Source: Lysobacterales bacterium (GTDB taxonomy: Bacteria; Pseudomonadota; Gammaproteobacteria; Xanthomonadales; SZUA-5). From it: DNA of 64,000 nucleotides. The translations under genes were made by a program, and so were the position numbers. Each line of letters begins with the position of its first letter. Positions within the stretch are counted from its first letter, which is position 1. This document shows positions 8,105-17,361 of this stretch, in pieces. The stretch covers positions 1-64,000 of the forward strand of contig JALHMH010000024.1 in assembly GCA_022844165.1 (NCBI GenBank). Direction: 5' to 3'. The notes under the pieces were generated by a model. That model searched no databases. It saw only the letters and a program-made list of their open reading frames with translations, and had not been told where the DNA came from.

Positions 8105-9781
8105 TCACTCCAATCCAGATGCGAAAATCATCTCTGGCAACTGGCCAAAAATCGTAAAACTCACTGCCGGCGTGACCGCGATCCCGCCGGCCGCGCCAGG
8201 ATCGCTGACATAGGCGCGCGCCCAGAGCGTTTGCCCAGAGATCAGTTGTTCGGCAGACAGGTTCAAGTGCACCGACCCGTGCCCGGCAGCGGCGCCGTTG
8301 CCATTGAGCGTGAACGGCATATTTGCGAAGCTGCCGTTGGGCGGATTGGTAGGAAGCCCGGGATCGGTGTTTGAAACCACGAGCACACCGTTTGTACCAC
8401 CCAGCGCCCGGGACACAACGATCGTGAAATTGGCATTTCCGATCAGCGGCGGCTCCAGTGCGGTGATTTGCGGCACGGTGCCGCCACTACCGGCGCGTCC
8501 GGTGCCGCTGATCTGCGGCACGCGCGTGGTTTCGGTGTACAGCGTGGGGCGGTCGAACGGTGGCAATTCAGCGGTCACGCGCGGATCGGTCAGCGGTCGT
8601 CGCAAGAATGCAGCGAGCGCGGTTTTTTGCGCCTGTGACCAGTTGCGCGAGCGGACTTGCGAAGCCTTGTTGGGCGCGTTGAAGTCGCCGCCACGGTTAT
8701 AAAATTCGACGACGTCTTCGATCGTCTCGAAGCGACCGTTCCGCATGTAGGGTGCCCGGTCGGCCAGGCCGCGTAATCCAGGGGTCAACATCCTGCCCAG
8801 CATCGCTGGGTCGCTATCGAAGGCGCCACGGCCCGGGTCTTCGGCAACGGGGCGAACACCGATGTAGTGAAAACGCCCATCGGTCATCAGCGGACCAGAA
8901 TGACAGAACGCGCAGTCGTTGCTTTGGAACAGCTGTTGGCCTTGTAGTTCGAGTGGCGTCAGCGATGGCGTGCCCGCCAGATGTGCGTCGAGCGGCGCCT
9001 GATCGGCGATGAGTGTTCGCTGGTAAGTCGCGATGGCCATCGCCAGCCGCGCCGGTGTGATATCGGCACTACCGAAGGCAAGCGCGAACATCTCCGGATA
9101 GCTGCGTCGCCCGATCTGCGCGCTCAGCGCGAGGGGAACGTCGCTTGCCAGGGCCAGCGGTTGAATGCCGCTCAAGCGTGCGCTAAGGCTGCTCAGCGTC
9201 ACGCCCACATGGCCCATCTCGCTGGTGTTGACCAAAGGACCGAGCGCCTGGTTTTCCAGCGCTGCGAAGTTCGGCAGCAACACTTGGTTCGTCAACGGAT
9301 CGCGAAAGTAGCTGTCGGCCCGTCCGTCCCAAAACAGCGAACCGGCGAATGCGGCGTTGATCACCGGGCCGGCTTTGCGCCGCCCAACTTGCGGTTGCAG
9401 CGCGAAGAGCGGATCCATCAAGTAGTTGCCAAACGCATCATGCGCGGGTACGCCCGGTGAGGCGATGGTGTCGTCTGCATTGCCAGGCACATTGTCGGGG
9501 CCCGGATGGCGAGCCGAATCGCCCAGCAGCAAACTGCGTGGATCGGTGCCTGCGGCTTGCGGCCTATGACAAGTGCCGCACGCGATGGTCCCGGTCAGTG
9601 ACAGTTGTTCGTCCCAAAACAGCGCCTTGCCAAGTGCGATCTTGGCGGGTGTGATCGGATTTCCGGCCGGCACCGGCAATTCGCCCAATGGGGACTGCTG
9701 GCCGTGCATTGGATCCGCCGCGATCAGTGCACACGCGCCTGCCGTCATCAATGCCGCGAAAACGCGGTCGCGACCAGTCAT
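8105..9781 (-). CDS. Di-haem cytochrome c peroxidase/MauG family protein with C-terminal extension
   Basis: The reading frame opens at 10069, but the first 96 codons are repeat DNA; the ATG at 9781 starts a signal peptide (VFAALMTAGACALIAADP) and is the likely start (558 residues). Two haem motifs are present, CGTCH and CAFCH, and the core pattern of the family follows (GPVINAAFAGSLFWDGRA, PLVNTSEMGH, TPGLRGLADRAPYMRNGRFETIEDVVEFYNRGG is the region around haem 2). About 130 residues follow the peroxidase core: a beta-sandwich-like domain that ends exactly in IFASGLE, a tail shared with the beta-helix protein at 36496. Expected periplasmic or surface location. The electron donor and substrate are unknown. 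Confidence 0.85.
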   Translation of the reverse strand: MTGRDRVFAALMTAGACALIAADPMHGQQSPLGELPVPAGNPITPAKIALGKALFWDEQLSLTGTIACGTCHRPQAAGTDPRSLLLGDSARHPGPDNVPGNADDTIASPGVPAHDAFGNYLMDPLFALQPQVGRRKAGPVINAAFAGSLFWDGRADSYFRDPLTNQVLLPNFAALENQALGPLVNTSEMGHVGVTLSSLSARLSGIQPLALASDVPLALSAQIGRRSYPEMFALAFGSADITPARLAMAIATYQRTLIADQAPLDAHLAGTPSLTPLELQGQQLFQSNDCAFCHSGPLMTDGRFHYIGVRPVAEDPGRGAFDSDPAMLGRMLTPGLRGLADRAPYMRNGRFETIEDVVEFYNRGGDFNAPNKASQVRSRNWSQAQKTALAAFLRRPLTDPRVTAELPPFDRPTLYTETTRVPQISGTGRAGSGGTVPQITALEPPLIGNANFTIVVSRALGGTNGVLVVSNTDPGLPTNPPNGSFANMPFTLNGNGAAAGHGSVHLNLSAEQLISGQTLWARAYVSDPGAAGGIAVTPAVSFTIFGQLPEMIFASGLE

Positions 9782-9839
9782 CTTGGAATCCAATTCGTGT
9801 TTGTGCTTGCTCAGGCCCGAGCATAGCGCCGAAGTCCTT

Positions 9840-10029
9840 GATGAGCGGTTTGAATAACCTACTGCGCGGGTCGACAGCTGCGTTGCTCCGTGCTCGCTCC
9901 CCGGCCACGCAACAAGTTGCGTGGCGTTCAGCGGCTCGCGGCATGCCGCTCGAAAGACCGCTTCACCCTCATGGACTCTATGTCCACTGCGGTTCCTGCG
10001 CGCGGTGCGCCTTGCTCTCGGCCCGCTCG
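9840..10029. repeat. Palindrome-rich intergenic segment
   Basis: Lies between the peroxidase start and family A copy 2. It contains a perfect 9-bp stem around AA (CCACGCAAC-AA-GTTGCGTGG, about 9902-9921) and CGGCATGCCG. The stretch GCTCGCGGCATGCCGC...CACCCTC (about 9937-9970) recurs near 180-220 inside the MITE-like element. No gene is seen. Confidence 0.45.
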
Positions 10030-10270
10030 CTAGAGTCTTGACGGAGCCGGATCTGTACATTTGAGTCAAATTTTCTGCGGAGCGGCTTAGGCTTTTGCAG
10101 CCCCTTGAGTCATGGGGGTGAGACTCGGCGCTGACACGCCGCAGGCGTGTGCCGAGTCGAGCGCCCGGCGGCTGCGCCGCTGGGCCGGAAATACGAAGCG
10201 CGGGGTTGTGGCGAGTACGCTGTCGGACGAAGCCAGCAGTGCTCGGCGGTCTGAGGCGAAGCCTCGCTAG
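10030..10270 (+). repeat. Repeat family A, copy 2
   Basis: A 241-bp element beginning CTAGAGTC and ending GAGGCGAAGCCTCGCTAG. It contains inverted repeats: an ACACGCC/GGCGTGT hairpin, a GGCGGC/GCCGCT region and GAGGC-GAA-GCCTC at the right end. It is about 75-80% similar by eye to copy 3 at 17815. A partial second copy of its left end (GCGGGATCTTGTTG...GGAGCGGCTTTCGC) follows at 10295-10352. Confidence 0.65.
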
Positions 10271-10547
10271 GGTTATTCAGACCGCTCAGATGTAGCGGGA
10301 TCTTGTTGTTTCAGCCAAATTTTCTCGGAGCGGCTTTCGCTTTCTCAGCTTCACATCAAGGCTAACTTCATGCATACGGCCCTTCAGCGCCAGCTGTTGC
10401 GCGAGCAGCGACTGCCCACGATGCAAAGTTGCGCAATCTGCGTCAGCGCTTTTGATGCCCGCCTATCATTGAACTTGCTGAACCGACACATTGCGTGCGA
10501 TTCGAGTATGTGGAAGCATCTGCGCATCACGTCATCATATGATTGCG
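10271..10547 (+). other. Intergenic region before vapB with a partial repeat
   Basis: Holds the partial family A left end (10295-10352) and then about 190 bp of unremarkable sequence. Short frames are present (for example from 10370), but none resembles a known protein. The vapBC promoter should be here; I cannot pick out a convincing -35/-10 pair. Confidence 0.4.
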
Positions 10548-10781
10548 ATGCGAACGACCTTGGACCTGGATGAAGACGTCTTGCTTGCAGCTAAGCAGCA
10601 CGCTAAGCACTACCAGATTTCGATCGGAGCGGCTGTGTCTAAATTGGTGCGACAAGCTTTGATCGGCACGCCAACGACCCCTTGCTCACCGACAGCCAGC
10701 GGCTTTATCCCGTTTCCAGCACGTGGCGTAGTGGTTAGCGAGCGCATGATTGAGCAACTGCGCGAGGCAGAAGGGATTTGA
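10548..10781 (+). CDS. VapB-type antitoxin (ribbon-helix-helix)
   Basis: About 77 residues starting MRTTLDLDEDVLLAAK, the classic beta-strand of a ribbon-helix-helix DNA-binding domain that binds the operon promoter, followed by a C-terminal toxin-binding tail (GVVVSERMIEQLREAEGI). The ATG at 10548 is chosen because the RHH strand starts there; an in-frame ATG at 10539 adds three residues. Its stop overlaps the toxin start (TGATG), the usual arrangement for coupled antitoxin-toxin synthesis. Confidence 0.8.
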   Translation: MRTTLDLDEDVLLAAKQHAKHYQISIGAAVSKLVRQALIGTPTTPCSPTASGFIPFPARGVVVSERMIEQLREAEGI

Positions 10782-11212
10782 TGCGCGCCTTGTTGGACGT
10801 CAATGTGCTAATTGCGTTGCTTGACGCAGGCCATGTGCACCACGTCAATGCGCAAAACTGGATGCTGCAAAATCTGCAGGATGGCTGGGCGTCTTGCCCG
10901 ATCACGCAAAACGGCTGTATCCGAATCATGGCGCAGCCCAGCTACCCTGGCTCCCCGTTTCCGATGGCCGAAGTCGCGAAGCGGCTAACCCAAGCCAGCC
11001 AGAACAACCACAGTTTCTGGCCGGACGACCTGAACACGCTGCACACGGATCGTTTGCTTTGGAATCATCTACTCGGCCATCGCCAGCTCACCGATGCGTA
11101 TTTGCTTGCCTTAGCCGTACAAAACCAAGGTCGTTTTGTGAGTTTCGACCTGGGCGTGGACTTAGCCTGTGTGCGTGGAGCAAAACCGGCGAACTATGCG
11201 CGGATTCTGTAA
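10781..11212 (+). CDS. PIN-domain toxin, VapC type
   Basis: 143 residues. The PIN-domain acidic residues are visible: D6 in MRALLDVNVLIALLD, a middle acidic/His region (HTDRLLWNHLLGHRQLTDAYLLALA) and a distal Asp in FVSFDLGVDL. Such enzymes are Mg-dependent RNases that cut tRNA or rRNA when the antitoxin is degraded. An in-frame TTG lies one codon earlier, but the ATG within TGATG is the natural coupled start. The motifs are intact, so the pair looks functional. Confidence 0.85.
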   Translation: MRALLDVNVLIALLDAGHVHHVNAQNWMLQNLQDGWASCPITQNGCIRIMAQPSYPGSPFPMAEVAKRLTQASQNNHSFWPDDLNTLHTDRLLWNHLLGHRQLTDAYLLALAVQNQGRFVSFDLGVDLACVRGAKPANYARIL

Positions 11213-11318
11213 CTGGCTTGACAACCAACGCATACGTCTTAAGCCTGCCGCGACTGTTCCGATCCCACCGGTTGGTTGACGTTGATCTTCGACTCCTTTG
11301 TCTTGTTGTTTGCAAACC

Positions 11319-12698
11319 ATGTCCAAGTTAGCTGCCCCAAATGCAAAACTTCATATCCTGATCCTGGCGGCGGGCGAGGGCAAGCGCATGCGCAGTCGCC
11401 GGCCGAAGGTGCTGTTGCCAGTGGCCGGAAAGCCGATGTTGCGCCACGTCATCGACACCGCGCGATCATTGAATCCGGCCGGAATCAGGGTGGTCTATGG
11501 GCATCGTGGCGAGCAGCTTAGAGCCGCGTTCGCCGATGCTGGCGATCTGGTTTGGGTGGAACAGGCGGCCCAGCGAGGCACCGGACATGCAGTGGGATTG
11601 GCACTGGCAGGATTGCCGGAGGATGCGCGCGTTCTCGTGTTGTATGGCGACGTGCCACTGTTAACCGCTGCAACCTTGGCGCCGCTGGCGTTGGGCAGCG
11701 GCTTGCAAGTGCTGACGGCGACGCTTGAAAATCCGCAGGGTTACGGCCGTGTCGTGTTCGACGCGCGTGGCCGCGTCGCTACGATCGTCGAAGAGCGCGA
11801 TGCGGATGATGCGACGCGCGCCATCACTGTGGTCAACACCGGTGTGATCGCGTGCGAGGCCGGCGTCCTGCGCGGATGGCTGGCCCGCATTGAGCCGAAT
11901 AATGCGCAGGGCGAGTTGTATCTGACCGACGTTTTTGCGTTCGCGGCGAGCGACGGCAATGGGGCAGGCATCGTTGCCTGCCGGGATGCGGGCGAGGCTT
12001 TCGGTGCAAACGATCCGCTGCAACTTGCGGAACTTGAACGCCTATATCAGCGCCGTTGCGTGGCGACGCTGTGTCACAACGGCGTGCGTGTCGCCGATGC
12101 GGCGCGGGTCGATGTGCGTGGTACGGTCGCGGTAGGCAGCGATGTGTCGCTGGACATCGATGTCATCCTCGAGGGCGAAGTGTCGCTGGGCGACGATGTA
12201 CTTATCGGTCCCTACTCGCGCGTGCGCAATTCGGTACTCGCTGCGGGCACCGAAGTGCTCGCGCACTGCGATCTCGACGGGGTGGTGACGATAGGGCCTT
12301 GCCGCATCGGGCCATTCGCGCGTTTGCGACCCGGTACTGTGCTTGGGCAAGGCGTGCACATCGGGAATTTTGTCGAGACCAAACAAGCGCACTTTAGCGA
12401 TAGCAGCAAAGCCAATCACCTGAGCTATGTGGGTGACACCATCGTCGGCCATCGCGCCAACATCGGCGCAGGCACGATCACCTGCAACTACGATGGCGTC
12501 AACAAACATCAGACAAAGATCGGCGACGATGCATTCGTGGGCTCGAATTCATCGTTGGTCGCGCCAGTGACCATCGGCGCTGGCGCAACGATCGGTGCGG
12601 GCTCAGTCATCGCCAAAGATGCGCCTGCGGGCGAGCTCACCGTGGCGCGGGCCAAACAGGCGACCATCAAGGGATGGAAGCGGCCAGCGAAGGAATGA
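11319..12698 (+). CDS. glmU: Bifunctional N-acetylglucosamine-1-phosphate uridyltransferase/glucosamine-1-phosphate acetyltransferase
   Basis: Makes UDP-GlcNAc for peptidoglycan and LPS. 459 residues, usual length. The N-terminal nucleotidyltransferase half has [19 protein letters not shown] and the GHRGEQL and YGDVPLL motifs. The C-terminal half is a left-handed beta-helix with hexapeptide repeats, the acetyltransferase catalytic His in GNFVETK...[11 protein letters not shown], and [13 protein letters not shown]. The upstream frame to 11298 adds seven unlikely residues. The 106-bp gap before it contains inverted CAACCAAC/GTTGGTTG arms (about 11224 and 11270) of unknown meaning. Confidence 0.97.
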   Translation: MSKLAAPNAKLHILILAAGEGKRMRSRRPKVLLPVAGKPMLRHVIDTARSLNPAGIRVVYGHRGEQLRAAFADAGDLVWVEQAAQRGTGHAVGLALAGLPEDARVLVLYGDVPLLTAATLAPLALGSGLQVLTATLENPQGYGRVVFDARGRVATIVEERDADDATRAITVVNTGVIACEAGVLRGWLARIEPNNAQGELYLTDVFAFAASDGNGAGIVACRDAGEAFGANDPLQLAELERLYQRRCVATLCHNGVRVADAARVDVRGTVAVGSDVSLDIDVILEGEVSLGDDVLIGPYSRVRNSVLAAGTEVLAHCDLDGVVTIGPCRIGPFARLRPGTVLGQGVHIGNFVETKQAHFSDSSKANHLSYVGDTIVGHRANIGAGTITCNYDGVNKHQTKIGDDAFVGSNSSLVAPVTIGAGATIGAGSVIAKDAPAGELTVARAKQATIKGWKRPAKE

Positions 12699-12712
12699 GC
12701 GGTTAGCCCGGC

Positions 12713-13174
12713 TTATAGCCACCGCCTGACCTTGACCATGTACCCGGCATATTCCGAACCAAACTTGTTCAGTAGTGCCCGCTCCTCGGGCGCGATCTGA
12801 AAGCGGTTCATGTACCACACAAAGGCCGGCAGCACGACCAGCGCAGCGGCGCTTTTCAGGCAAGTTGCAACTGCCAAAAGCACCAGCAGCATGCCCAGAT
12901 ACATTGGATTGCGGCTCCATCGGTATACGCCGGCCTGCACCACACGAGCCGAGCGCTCGGGCACCATGGGATTGATCGTTGTGCCCTGCGAACGGAACGA
13001 AGCTACGCCAGCGAGTGCGACCGCAGTTCCAAGTGCGAAGAGCAGGGCCGCAGCGACGACTGCGGAGCCGAATTCAAGGTTCCATGTCGGGGTGATCTGC
13101 GACAGCGCCCAGGCTGCGCCAGCCGCAACTGCAAACACGATGAGTGGCGGCACTTTCAGTTCGAGCGAGACCAT
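12713..13174 (-). CDS. Isoprenylcysteine carboxyl methyltransferase-like integral membrane protein
   Basis: 153 residues with four hydrophobic segments and the ICMT/PEMT-type C-terminal signature: GVYRWSRNPMYLG, then F-x-I-x-P-EERALLNKFGSEYAGYMVKVRRWL. Bacterial members are SAM-dependent methyltransferases of mostly unknown substrate. The ATG at 13174 is preferred to the upstream in-frame start at 13252, which reads into a repeat (family B). It converges with glmU, leaving only 14 bp between the stops. Confidence 0.75.
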   Translation of the reverse strand: MVSLELKVPPLIVFAVAAGAAWALSQITPTWNLEFGSAVVAAALLFALGTAVALAGVASFRSQGTTINPMVPERSARVVQAGVYRWSRNPMYLGMLLVLLAVATCLKSAAALVVLPAFVWYMNRFQIAPEERALLNKFGSEYAGYMVKVRRWL

Positions 13175-13225
13175 GTGTGTTTGCTCTCCGTACTCACAAG
13201 GCTGCAAAAGTCCAAAAATCTGTGC

Positions 13226-13322
13226 GTTCCGCAAGTCGCGGGTCCGGCGCATGTCCGGACTCGATCCCTATGGATCAACCACTTACGTGCACAAACCATC
13301 AGCGAACCATCCTTGGTTCGCA
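13226..13322 (+). repeat. Repeat family B, copy 1
   Basis: Shares GTCGCG-GT-CGGC-CATGTCC-GACTCG...ATGGATCAA-CACTTACGTGC with 21369-21425, and ends in an 8-bp hairpin GCGAACCA-TCCT-TGGTTCGC that corresponds to a 9-bp hairpin in copy 2. It sits just after the anbu stop, upstream of the ICMT-like gene. Confidence 0.65.
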
Positions 13323-14063
13323 CTAGAACCCCCACTCGGGCGCGGGCATGGCGCGATGGGCGTCGCGTAGTGCTGTGGACCAGCGTTCGCGGATCATCTG
13401 GAAATAAGGATCGTGTTCGCCGATGCGGCGCACGCAGGCGTGGCTCATGTCGTCGCGGCGATGAACCAGCAAGTCCAGCGGCAACCCAACCGAGAGATTC
13501 GACCGAAGGGTCGAGTCCATCGAAATCAGCGCCAGTTTGACACCATCGGCGAGCGGCATATCGGGGCGCACGGCGCGATCGAGAATGGGCTTGCCGTACT
13601 TGTGTTCGCCGATCTGCAGGAAAGGCGTGTCGCGCGTGGCTTCGATAAAATTGCCGGCCGCGTAGATCTGAAACAGGCGCAGGGTACGGCCGGCAATTTG
13701 CCCGCCAACCAACACCGAGACATCGAAGCGCACGTCTTGTTTGCGCATTGCCTCGCCATGAATTTTGTGGACATGGCGCACAGCTTCGCCAACGAGTTCT
13801 GCGGCGCGGAACATGGTGGGAACCGTGTACACAGTGTCCTTCTGCCCAGCGTCGGATTCGGGCAACCCCTCCTGGATCAGATTCACCACGGACTGCGATA
13901 CCGCCAGATTGCCCGAGGTCATCACCGAAATCAGTCGATCGCCCGGCTTGTGAAAAACATGCAGCTTGGCGAATGTCGAAATGTTGTCCATGCCCGCGTT
14001 GGTCCGCGTGTCGGCGAGCATGACCAAGCCTGGTTCGAGCAAGAGACCGACGCAATAGGTCAT
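13323..14063 (-). CDS. Anbu (proteasome beta-subunit-like Ntn hydrolase)
   Basis: 246 residues. After Met1 removal the N-terminal nucleophile is Thr (MTYCVGLLLEPG), followed by ADTRTNAG (D18) and FAKLHVF (K33), the T1/D17/K33 catalytic set of proteasome-like subunits. YAAGNFIEA and SMDSTLRSNLSVG complete the Anbu pattern. Anbu proteins assemble into rings; their natural substrate is not firmly known. The gene is last in a minus-strand run with a CP-ATP-grasp, an alpha-E and a transglutaminase-like protein, the conserved Anbu neighbourhood. Start chosen at the ATG that places Thr at position 2. Confidence 0.9.
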   Translation of the reverse strand: MTYCVGLLLEPGLVMLADTRTNAGMDNISTFAKLHVFHKPGDRLISVMTSGNLAVSQSVVNLIQEGLPESDAGQKDTVYTVPTMFRAAELVGEAVRHVHKIHGEAMRKQDVRFDVSVLVGGQIAGRTLRLFQIYAAGNFIEATRDTPFLQIGEHKYGKPILDRAVRPDMPLADGVKLALISMDSTLRSNLSVGLPLDLLVHRRDDMSHACVRRIGEHDPYFQMIRERWSTALRDAHRAMPAPEWGF

Positions 14064-14114
14064 ATGCAGATCGCGCTGAGCAAACAGGGAAAGATAGCCG
14101 AAACGAGCGTTGCC

Positions 14115-14915
14115 CTATTGATCGCCAACTCTCACCAGGACTTCAAGGGACTCAATACCACCGCCGACGCGCACGCCGCGCACGGGCGCCGCATCGCGAT
14201 AGTCTCGCCCGGTCGCCACGCGCACGTAGCGCTCGTCCGGACAAATCTGGTTGGCTGGATCGAACCCCACCCACCCCAGGCCCTCGACATAGATCTCAAC
14301 CCAGGCATGACTCGCGGCGATTTGTTCGGCGCTGGCGCACAAATATCCAGACACATAGCGCGCCGGATGGCCCAGCGCGCGCGCTGCGGCCAGCAGCACG
14401 TGGGCGTGATCCTGGCACACACCGGCGCCGGCTGCCAAAGCCTCCGCGGCCGGCGTTGCGACGTCGGTCGTCAACGGTTGATAGTCGATACGCTCGCGAA
14501 CGGCGGCACTGAGGCGATGCAGACGGGCAACGTCGCTCTCGGAATCGCGCGCGGTTCCATGAGCCATTTCCAGGATGGCCGCATCCGCGCTCGTGAGCAG
14601 CGTTGGATGGACAAAAAACGCTGGCGGCAACGAATCTTCGGTGTGCCCAACCACACCATGGCGATCGAGCGTTTCGACTTCGGCATGCACATGCAGCCTG
14701 AGCGCGGCGGAGGGGCCTTCGGCGACATGCGTTGCAACTGGATTGCCAAAGCCGTCTCTGCTCGTGGGCCGAATCTTGCGCCCATCGACGTCGACACGCC
14801 ACTCGTAGATGACCTGTCCGCCACCGGGCACTGGCCATAATCTCAAGGCCTGATGTACGCGCAGCGGTGCATCGCCATAGCGATAAGTGGTCGTGTGATC
14901 GATCACGATTTGCAT
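14115..14915 (-). CDS. Transglutaminase-like cysteine protease of the Anbu cluster
   Basis: 267 residues. The N-terminal bacterial transglutaminase-like region (MQIVIDHTTTYRYGDAPLRVHQ...R) is followed by the core with C167 (GAGVCQDHAH), H203 (SHAWVEIY) and D219 (GWVGFDPANQ). The GVCQDHAH pattern is characteristic of the Anbu-associated family. Predicted cytoplasmic peptidase or amide-bond transferase. The frame extends upstream to 15104 through the alpha-E gene, but the ATG at 14915 begins the conserved domain. 38 bp separate it from the alpha-E gene and 51 bp from anbu. Confidence 0.88.
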   Translation of the reverse strand: MQIVIDHTTTYRYGDAPLRVHQALRLWPVPGGGQVIYEWRVDVDGRKIRPTSRDGFGNPVATHVAEGPSAALRLHVHAEVETLDRHGVVGHTEDSLPPAFFVHPTLLTSADAAILEMAHGTARDSESDVARLHRLSAAVRERIDYQPLTTDVATPAAEALAAGAGVCQDHAHVLLAAARALGHPARYVSGYLCASAEQIAASHAWVEIYVEGLGWVGFDPANQICPDERYVRVATGRDYRDAAPVRGVRVGGGIESLEVLVRVGDQ

Positions 14916-14953
14916 GCGATTCCGCTCCGTCAAGGATTCACCAAACAAACGCG

Positions 14954-15871
14954 TCAGAAGCAATATCCGCGAGCGACTTGTGCGCTGATCTCGCCGATCC
15001 GCGCGATCAGATCGCGCAGCCGCGCCGTCGGGTGAGCATCGAGCACATCGTCGATGCGGCCGAAGCGCAGCTGCGCGTACATGAGGTGCGCGAGCCGTTT
15101 GCACTCGGCGCTTTGTCGCGGATCCTGGTCGCGAATTTCCGCGAGTTGCTGCGTGATCTGCTCAAAACAGTAGACCAGCGAGCGCGGAAACTCCGGCCGC
15201 AGCATCAGCAGTTCCGCCACCGCACGTGGCGCAACGCGGCCTTTGTAGAAGACGCGATAGGCGCGCCGAGCGCCGACGACGCGCAAGACCGCCAATGCAG
15301 CTTGATCATCGATGTTCTGAGCGTCGCTTGTGGACAGGCTTGCGGATACGCGTTCGGCGAGCAACCGCGCGCTGTTGTCGGCGCGCTCAAGAAACTGTCC
15401 AAGACGGGTAAAGCGAAACCCGTCGGTGCGCAGCAGCGTGCTGGCGTAAGCTCCATGGAACAAGCCGGTGCGCGCTTTGACCCAATCTAAAAAGGCGCTG
15501 AGCCGATCCTCGTCCATCTTTGCCGGATCGAAGCTGCGCAATTCGAGCCATGTGCCATTCACCGCATCCCACATATCCACGGTCAATGCCGTGCGCACGG
15601 CACGCGCGTTTCGCCGTGCGTTTTCCAGACAGCTGACGATGGACGACGCATTGGAGCTGTCGAAAGCCAGGTATCGCACCACACGTGTGCTGTCGGCGTT
15701 TTCCAGCGAGCTGCCGGATGCCGCCAGTGCCGCACGCCACTCGCTGTCGCGGTCGCCATCTGCGCGCACGGCCGACAAATGCGCCGCCGATAGCAGCAGA
15801 CGCGCGGTGTAGTCGGCACGTTCCAGATCACGCGCCAGCCAATACAAATTGGAAGCAGTGCGCGCCAGCAT
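14954..15871 (-). CDS. Alpha-E domain protein of the Anbu cluster
   Basis: 305 residues, all-helical, starting MLARTASNLYWLARDLERADYTARLL, the hallmark of the alpha-E (DUF403) family, with GQFLERADNSARLL repeated near the middle. The acidic/Arg helices look like a duplicated module. The biochemical role is not established; the family is consistently adjacent to circularly permuted ATP-grasp enzymes and is thought to take part in peptide modification. Its ATG overlaps the ATP-grasp stop (TAATG), so translation is coupled. Confidence 0.88.
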   Translation of the reverse strand: MLARTASNLYWLARDLERADYTARLLLSAAHLSAVRADGDRDSEWRAALAASGSSLENADSTRVVRYLAFDSSNASSIVSCLENARRNARAVRTALTVDMWDAVNGTWLELRSFDPAKMDEDRLSAFLDWVKARTGLFHGAYASTLLRTDGFRFTRLGQFLERADNSARLLAERVSASLSTSDAQNIDDQAALAVLRVVGARRAYRVFYKGRVAPRAVAELLMLRPEFPRSLVYCFEQITQQLAEIRDQDPRQSAECKRLAHLMYAQLRFGRIDDVLDAHPTARLRDLIARIGEISAQVARGYCF

Positions 15872-17310
15872 TAATCGAGCCCCTTGTCATTCTCGAGCAC
15901 CCAGGTGTCTTTGGTGCCGCCGCCTTGCGAGGAATTCACCACCAACGAGCCTTCGCGCAGCGCAACGCGCGTCAGGCCGCCGGGCACAATACGCGTGCAC
16001 TCGCCGGTGAGTACGAAGGGACGTAAGTCGACATGGCGCGGCGCGATGCCGTTTTCGACGAACGTCGGTACCGTCGACAGCGCCAATGTCGGTTGCGCGA
16101 TGTACTCGTGCGGCCTGGCTCGTAGTTGCGCAGCGAACGCAGCTCGTTCGGCACTGCTGGCATGCGGTCCGACCAGCATCCCGTAACCACCAGAGCCATG
16201 CACCTCTTTGACCACCAGCTCATGGAGATGCTCAAGCACGTACTTCAGGTCGTCTGGTTTACGGCAATCGAAGGTCGGTACATTGGCCAGCAGTGGTTCT
16301 TCGCCCAAGTAAAACCGCACCATCTCGGGCACATGGATGTACACCGCCTTGTCGTCGGCGATGCCCGCGCCAATCGCGTTGGCGAGATTCACGTTGCCGG
16401 CACGATAGGCAAAATACAAACCCGGAACACCGAGCAGCGAGTTTTCCCGAAAGGCGAGGGGATCGATATAGTCGTCATCGATGCGTCGATACACCACGTC
16501 GACACGCTCAAGTCCGCCGGTGGTGCGCATATAACAAATGTCGTCGCGAACAATCAGATCCGCGCCTTCGACCAGTTCGATGCCCATTTCGTCGGCCAGA
16601 AAAGCGTGTTCGTAATAGGCGCTGTTGTGAATCCCGGGCGACAACAGCACGACTGTCGGTTCGCCGCGGCAATGAACCGGCGCCACACTGCGTAGTGTTT
16701 CCAGGAGTTCGTCGGGATAGTGCGCTACCGGCGCGACGCTGGCACGACGGAACAGCTCTGGGAACAACCGCAACATCACCTCACGATTTTCCAGCATGTA
16801 CGAGACGCCTGAAGGCGTTCGACAATTGTCTTCCAGCACGTAGTACTGGTCTGGGCCGGTCCGGACCAGGTCAATGCCTGCAATATGCGTGTAGACCCGG
16901 CGCGGCAGCTCGAATCCGGCCATTTCCGGGCGGAACTGCGGATTGCCCAACACCAGCTGTTGCGGCACGCGCCCCGCGCGCAGGATCTCGCGATCATGAT
17001 AAACATCGTGGATGAAGGCGTTGAGCGCCCGCACACGCTGCTCAAGCCCGCGCTGCAGGCGTTGCCATTCAGACTGCGCAAGCACTCGCGGGATCAGGTC
17101 GAAGGGAATCAGCCGTTCCGGATCGCCGCCTTCGCTGTACACGGCAAAGGTGATGCCGATGCGCCGAAACCATTCTTCAGCTTCGCGTCGCTTGAGTGCC
17201 ACATGTTCGGGTGGCAGCGCCTGCAACCATGCGTCGATCAGCGCGTAGGGCGCACGTGTTGCGCCGTCGCTGTGCATCTCGTCGAATACCGGGGCGCTGG
17301 CTTGCGTCAT
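15871..17310 (-). CDS. Circularly permuted ATP-grasp type 2 protein
   Basis: 479 residues. Contains the order expected of CP-ATP-grasp-2: GITFAVYSEGGDPERLIPFDLIPR, NAFIHDVYHDREILRAG, VLEDNCRTPSGVSYMLENR, SPGIHNSAYYEHAFLADEMGI, an IDDDYIDPLAF stretch, NAIGAGIADDKAVYIHVPEM, the KEVHGSGGYGMLVGP nucleotide loop and a C-terminal SSQGGGTKDTWVL. Predicted carboxylate-amine ligase that would form peptide-like bonds using ATP. First gene of the Anbu cluster, so the promoter should be in the 51 bp before 17361 or further upstream. Confidence 0.9.
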   Translation of the reverse strand: MTQASAPVFDEMHSDGATRAPYALIDAWLQALPPEHVALKRREAEEWFRRIGITFAVYSEGGDPERLIPFDLIPRVLAQSEWQRLQRGLEQRVRALNAFIHDVYHDREILRAGRVPQQLVLGNPQFRPEMAGFELPRRVYTHIAGIDLVRTGPDQYYVLEDNCRTPSGVSYMLENREVMLRLFPELFRRASVAPVAHYPDELLETLRSVAPVHCRGEPTVVLLSPGIHNSAYYEHAFLADEMGIELVEGADLIVRDDICYMRTTGGLERVDVVYRRIDDDYIDPLAFRENSLLGVPGLYFAYRAGNVNLANAIGAGIADDKAVYIHVPEMVRFYLGEEPLLANVPTFDCRKPDDLKYVLEHLHELVVKEVHGSGGYGMLVGPHASSAERAAFAAQLRARPHEYIAQPTLALSTVPTFVENGIAPRHVDLRPFVLTGECTRIVPGGLTRVALREGSLVVNSSQGGGTKDTWVLENDKGLD

Positions 17311-17361
17311 CGTTTTCGCCTTGGCTTTTGTAGCGAGTGTGCCGTTGTGCGCTGCACAACG

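Noticed and set aside
8105..10069. A 654-residue reading of the peroxidase
   Set aside because: The first 96 codons are repeat sequence and the signal peptide begins at the ATG at 9781.
11213..11318. TTGACA near 11219 as a glmU promoter
   Set aside because: No -10 at 16-18 bp, so the match is probably chance.
13526..15104. Long plus-strand and alternative minus-strand frames across the Anbu cluster (for example 13413-14840)
   Set aside because: They are shadow frames in GC-rich coding DNA; the catalytic residues are in the called frames.
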